This document shows, in pieces, positions 5,767 to 7,516 of a DNA stretch of 7,516 nucleotides (position 1 is its first letter; each line of letters opens with the position of its first letter). The notes below the pieces were generated by a model. The model had not been told where the DNA came from. It saw only the letters and a list, made by a program, of their open reading frames with translations, and made no database searches. The DNA comes from Caldilineaceae bacterium (GTDB lineage: Bacteria; Chloroflexota; Anaerolineae; Caldilineales; Caldilineaceae), in assembly GCA_028819675.1 (NCBI GenBank), contig JAPPKT010000281.1, positions 1-7,516 on the forward strand, written 5' to 3'. Both the position numbers and the translations under genes were made by a program.

Positions 5767-7194
5767 TCAGTGCCGCCATGTGCCGGCGGCCGTGGGGTGG
5801 TCGTAGGGCTCGTCGGCCACACGGCCCTGCAGGCGATGCAACTCCTCGGTTAGCTCCTCTACTACGCCGGCATAATCCGGATCAAGATACACGTTGTTCA
5901 GTTCATAGGGGTCGGCATCGAGATCGAAGAGCTCCCACTCCGGCTCCTTGGACTCGTCAATGACGCCAGGTTGCCCCAATCCGTCCGCATAGTAATAGAT
6001 CAGCTTGTAGCGCAAAGTGCGCACACCATAGTGGGCATAAACGTGGTGGTGTGCCAGGTGCATCCAGTAGCGGTAGTACATTGATGTCTGCCAGCCCTCC
6101 GGCCTTCGGCCCGCTAAAAGTGAACGGAAACTGGTCCCCTGGAAGTGCTCCGGGACGTCGACGCCGGCGTACTCAAGCAGCGTCGGCGTAAAGTCGACGT
6201 TCAGAACCATCTGATCGTTGACCGTCCCACCCTCGACAGCACGCGGATAGCGGATGAGCAGCGGCATGCGCAGTGACTCCTCGTACATGAATCGCTTGTC
6301 ATACCAGCCATGGTCGCCCAGGAAAAACCCCTGGTCCGAAGTGTAGACGACGATGGTATTCTCCGCCAACCCTTCCTCTTCCAGGTAGTCGAGCAGTCGA
6401 CCAACGTTGTCGTCAATTGAGGCGACGCAGCGCAAGTAGTCCTTGATGTAGCGCTGGTATTTCCACTTTTTCTCCTCCACCGGCGTCAACCCCTCCGGCG
6501 TCGGCTGTTTCAGATCAGTCAGCGTCATATCACGGTCGATGCGCATCTCAGCCGCTGCGGCCGCCGCCGCGCGGTTGCTGTAGTCGTCGTCAAAAGTTTC
6601 CGGATAAGGAATCTCCTCGTCTTCGTACATCAGCGCGTGTTTTTCGTCCGGCTCCCACGAGCGATGCGGCGCCTTATGATGGCACATGAGCATGAAGGGC
6701 CGCTCCGGATCACGCGCCCGCAGCCAGTCCAGCGAAAAGTCCGTAATCAGGTCGGTAACGTAGCCGGGGAATACCTTCCGCTCACCCATCTCGATCATCT
6801 CGGGGTCGTGATAGAGCCCCTGGCCGGGCAGCACATTCCAATAGTCGAAACCGGTCGGATCATTTACGCCGCCGTGTCCCAGGTGCCATTTGCCGACAAT
6901 GGCAGTCTGGTAACCTGCCGCTTGCAGCAGTTTGGGCATCGTCACCTGCCGGCCATCAAGGGTCGACGCCAGCGTTGTCACGCCGTTAACGTGGTTGTAG
7001 GTGCCAGTGAGAATCACCGCCCGGCTGGGCGTACAGATCGAGTTGGTGCAGAAGCAGTTGTCAAAACGCATGCCACCCTCGGCGATGCGGTCCAGTTGGG
7101 GCGTGCGATTGATGCGGCTGCCGTAGCAGCTCATCGCGTGGGAAGCGTGGTCGTCCGACATTATAAAAAGGATGTTGGGGCGGGCGTCGGGCAT
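5767..7194 (-). CDS. Canonical Cys-type sulfatase (family S1), cytoplasmic
   Basis: A 475-residue type I sulfatase that hydrolyses a sulfate ester. The formylglycine signature is intact: Cys54-Thr-Pro-Ser-Arg58, followed by 'AVILTG'. Other active-site landmarks are 'MSDDH' (12-16) with Asp14 and Asp15, 'GKWHLG' (101-106) with Lys102 and His104, 'HHKAPH' (172-177), and 'SDQGFFLGDHGWYDKR' (286-301). There Asp287 and Gln288 occupy the metal-ligand positions, with Gln where many members have Asn. The last motif and 'FMYEESLRMPLLIRYP' resemble N-acetylglucosamine-6-sulfatase-like groups, but the substrate is not established. A seven-alanine run (209-215) interrupts the middle. No signal peptide is present at either possible start, so it should act inside the cell on an imported or intracellular substrate. 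It needs a formylglycine-generating enzyme or anaerobic maturase, which is not in the window. The start at 7194 rather than an upstream in-frame ATG at 7281 is chosen for its Shine-Dalgarno sequence and for the family-like opening 'MPDARPNILFIMSDDH'. It converges on the transporter gene and is a separate transcription unit. Confidence 0.93.
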   Translation of the reverse strand: MPDARPNILFIMSDDHASHAMSCYGSRINRTPQLDRIAEGGMRFDNCFCTNSICTPSRAVILTGTYNHVNGVTTLASTLDGRQVTMPKLLQAAGYQTAIVGKWHLGHGGVNDPTGFDYWNVLPGQGLYHDPEMIEMGERKVFPGYVTDLITDFSLDWLRARDPERPFMLMCHHKAPHRSWEPDEKHALMYEDEEIPYPETFDDDYSNRAAAAAAAEMRIDRDMTLTDLKQPTPEGLTPVEEKKWKYQRYIKDYLRCVASIDDNVGRLLDYLEEEGLAENTIVVYTSDQGFFLGDHGWYDKRFMYEESLRMPLLIRYPRAVEGGTVNDQMVLNVDFTPTLLEYAGVDVPEHFQGTSFRSLLAGRRPEGWQTSMYYRYWMHLAHHHVYAHYGVRTLRYKLIYYYADGLGQPGVIDESKEPEWELFDLDADPYELNNVYLDPDYAGVVEELTEELHRLQGRVADEPYDHPTAAGTWRH

Positions 7195-7200
7195 ATGAAT

Positions 7201-7207
7201 TCCTTTT
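7201..7207 (-). promoter_or_regulatory. Ribosome binding site that sets the sulfatase start at 7194
   Basis: AAAAGGA on the minus strand lies 6 nt ahead of the ATG at 7194-7192. The longer in-frame start at 7281 would add 29 Cys- and Pro-containing residues unlike any sulfatase N-terminus, and would lie upstream of this site with almost no room for a leader after the candidate promoter. Confidence 0.75.
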
Positions 7208-7292
7208 GGTAGTCTACTGCATATAGCTGTTGGAGGCGTCGTGTGTCCGCAAAGCTCTGGCCTCGTCAAGCATGTTGGCAACAGGTCCGGCC

Positions 7293-7321
7293 ATGCTATC
7301 AGACATCGAATGCGGGGTCAA
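7293..7321 (-). promoter_or_regulatory. Sigma70-like promoter of the Cys-type sulfatase gene
   Basis: On the minus strand TTGACC (7321-7316) and TAGCAT (7298-7293) are 17 bp apart, with five and four of six consensus bases. A TG one base upstream of the -10 box gives an extended -10 element. Transcription would begin near 7286, leaving a leader of about 90 nt. A weaker plus-strand pair, TTGGCA (7275-7280) and TATCAG (7297-7302), overlaps it. Confidence 0.55.
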
Positions 7322-7369
7322 GAAGAAAGGCGAAAACAGGTGCATCCCAAAATGGAGGTGAACCTTCTT

Positions 7370-7417
7370 ATGCCTCAAAAAGCATCAGAGCCGTCTCCAG
7401 TCCTCAATCAACTCTGA
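7370..7417 (+). CDS. Possible 15-residue leader or micro-ORF behind a strong Shine-Dalgarno sequence
   Basis: GGAGGTGA (7354-7361), a near-perfect match to the anti-Shine-Dalgarno complement, lies at a good distance ahead of ATG at 7370-7372. The frame reads MPQKASEPSPVLNQL and ends at TGA 7415-7417. Reading past the stop gives only low-complexity Pro/Gly-rich sequence, so an interrupted larger gene is not apparent. It could be a regulatory leader peptide, a decayed gene start, or chance. A weak plus-strand promoter at 7275-7302 could serve it. Confidence 0.25.
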   Translation: MPQKASEPSPVLNQL

Positions 7418-7436
7418 GGCAAGGACAACGCGGTCT

Positions 7437-7467
7437 CTAACCCCTGGCCCCCAGCCCCTAACCCCTG
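7437..7467. repeat. C-rich direct repeat with 21-bp period
   Basis: CTAACCCCTG occurs at 7437-7446 and again at 7458-7467, with the C-rich spacer GGCCCCCAGCC between them. Its composition differs sharply from the neighbouring genes. It may be one end of a dispersed intergenic repeat family, which cannot be tested from one window. Confidence 0.5.
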
Positions 7468-7482
7468 CAGTTCTGGGCGGTC

Positions 7483-7497
7483 GGGCCTATTCGGCCC
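7483..7497. repeat. Small GC hairpin at the right edge
   Basis: GGGCC (7483-7487) and GGCCC (7493-7497) pair around the 5-nt loop TATTC. No U-run follows. With the adjacent C-rich repeat it may belong to a longer intergenic repeat running past the window. Confidence 0.3.
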
Positions 7498-7516
7498 TCC
7501 CTTGTGCGGGGGCTCC

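Larger units (their letters stand above)
7322..7516. other. Right-end intergenic stretch without a convincing gene
   Basis: Beyond the sulfatase promoter I see no reading frame with protein-family features. The stretch contains a 15-codon frame with a strong ribosome binding site, an inverted repeat of TGCCTCA (7371-7377) with TGAGGCA (7415-7421), a C-rich direct repeat and a small hairpin. The next gene presumably begins past the window edge. Confidence 0.5.

Noticed and set aside
7192..7202. Adjacent NdeI-like (CATATG) and EcoRI-like (GAATTC) sites at the sulfatase start, as in cloning constructs.
   Set aside because: The flanking sequence continues naturally with a promoter, leader and Shine-Dalgarno sequence and shows no vector sequence. 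The overlap of an ATG codon with A/T-rich leader makes this plausible by chance.
7195..7281. The longer sulfatase start at 7281, adding 29 residues, considered as a possible signal peptide.
   Set aside because: The extension has no hydrophobic core or positively charged start, no good ribosome binding site, and would leave almost no leader after the candidate promoter.
1..7516. Search for CRISPR arrays, tRNA genes, insertion-sequence ends and phage genes.
   Set aside because: No regularly spaced repeats, tRNA-like cloverleaf, transposase motifs or terminal inverted repeats bounding a gene were seen by eye.

Overview
The window is a stretch of about 58% GC (estimated by eye) bacterial DNA with six protein genes, one of them cut by the left edge. 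The mix is two sulfatase-fold enzymes of an unusual type, one canonical sulfatase, a sugar phosphate isomerase-like TIM barrel, a phytanoyl-CoA dioxygenase-like gene and an MFS transporter. Such mixes are common in uncultured marine or sponge-associated lineages such as Poribacteria, Latescibacterota, Chloroflexi (SAR202, Caldilineaceae) and Planctomycetes. The sequence alone does not say which, and no rRNA, tRNA or marker gene is present to settle it.

Layout. Positions 1-3864 hold a minus-strand gene run, read from right to left. It starts with sulfatase-like gene A (2455-3864) and its tandem paralogue B (1028-2446), which are 8 bp apart. The isomerase/epimerase (153-950) follows after 77 bp, and the 5' end of a PhyH-family dioxygenase (1-70) after 82 bp. 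A 384-bp divergent intergenic region (3865-4248) separates this run from a plus-strand MFS transporter (4249-5550). A strong, probably bidirectional terminator (about 5592-5640) lies between the transporter and a convergent, canonical Cys-type sulfatase (5767-7194, minus strand). That gene has its own sigma70-like promoter at 7293-7321. The right end (7322-7516) shows no convincing gene, only a short reading frame behind a strong Shine-Dalgarno sequence, a C-rich direct repeat and a small hairpin.

How the parts may work together (inference). All three sulfatase-fold enzymes appear to lack signal peptides and transmembrane segments, so they should act in the cytoplasm. The transporter may import a small ester-bearing sugar or similar compound. 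The hydrolases would remove the ester groups, and the isomerase and dioxygenase would process the freed compound.

The two points most worth attention are these. The tandem pair replaces the formylglycine Cys/Ser motif with Thr-Thr-Ser-Ala-Tyr, so they are unlikely to be ordinary sulfatases. A palindromic element, CGGTTnAACCG, occurs twice in the intergenic region ahead of the tandem pair and once, with one mismatch, ahead of the isomerase, suggesting a shared local regulator that is not encoded in this window.
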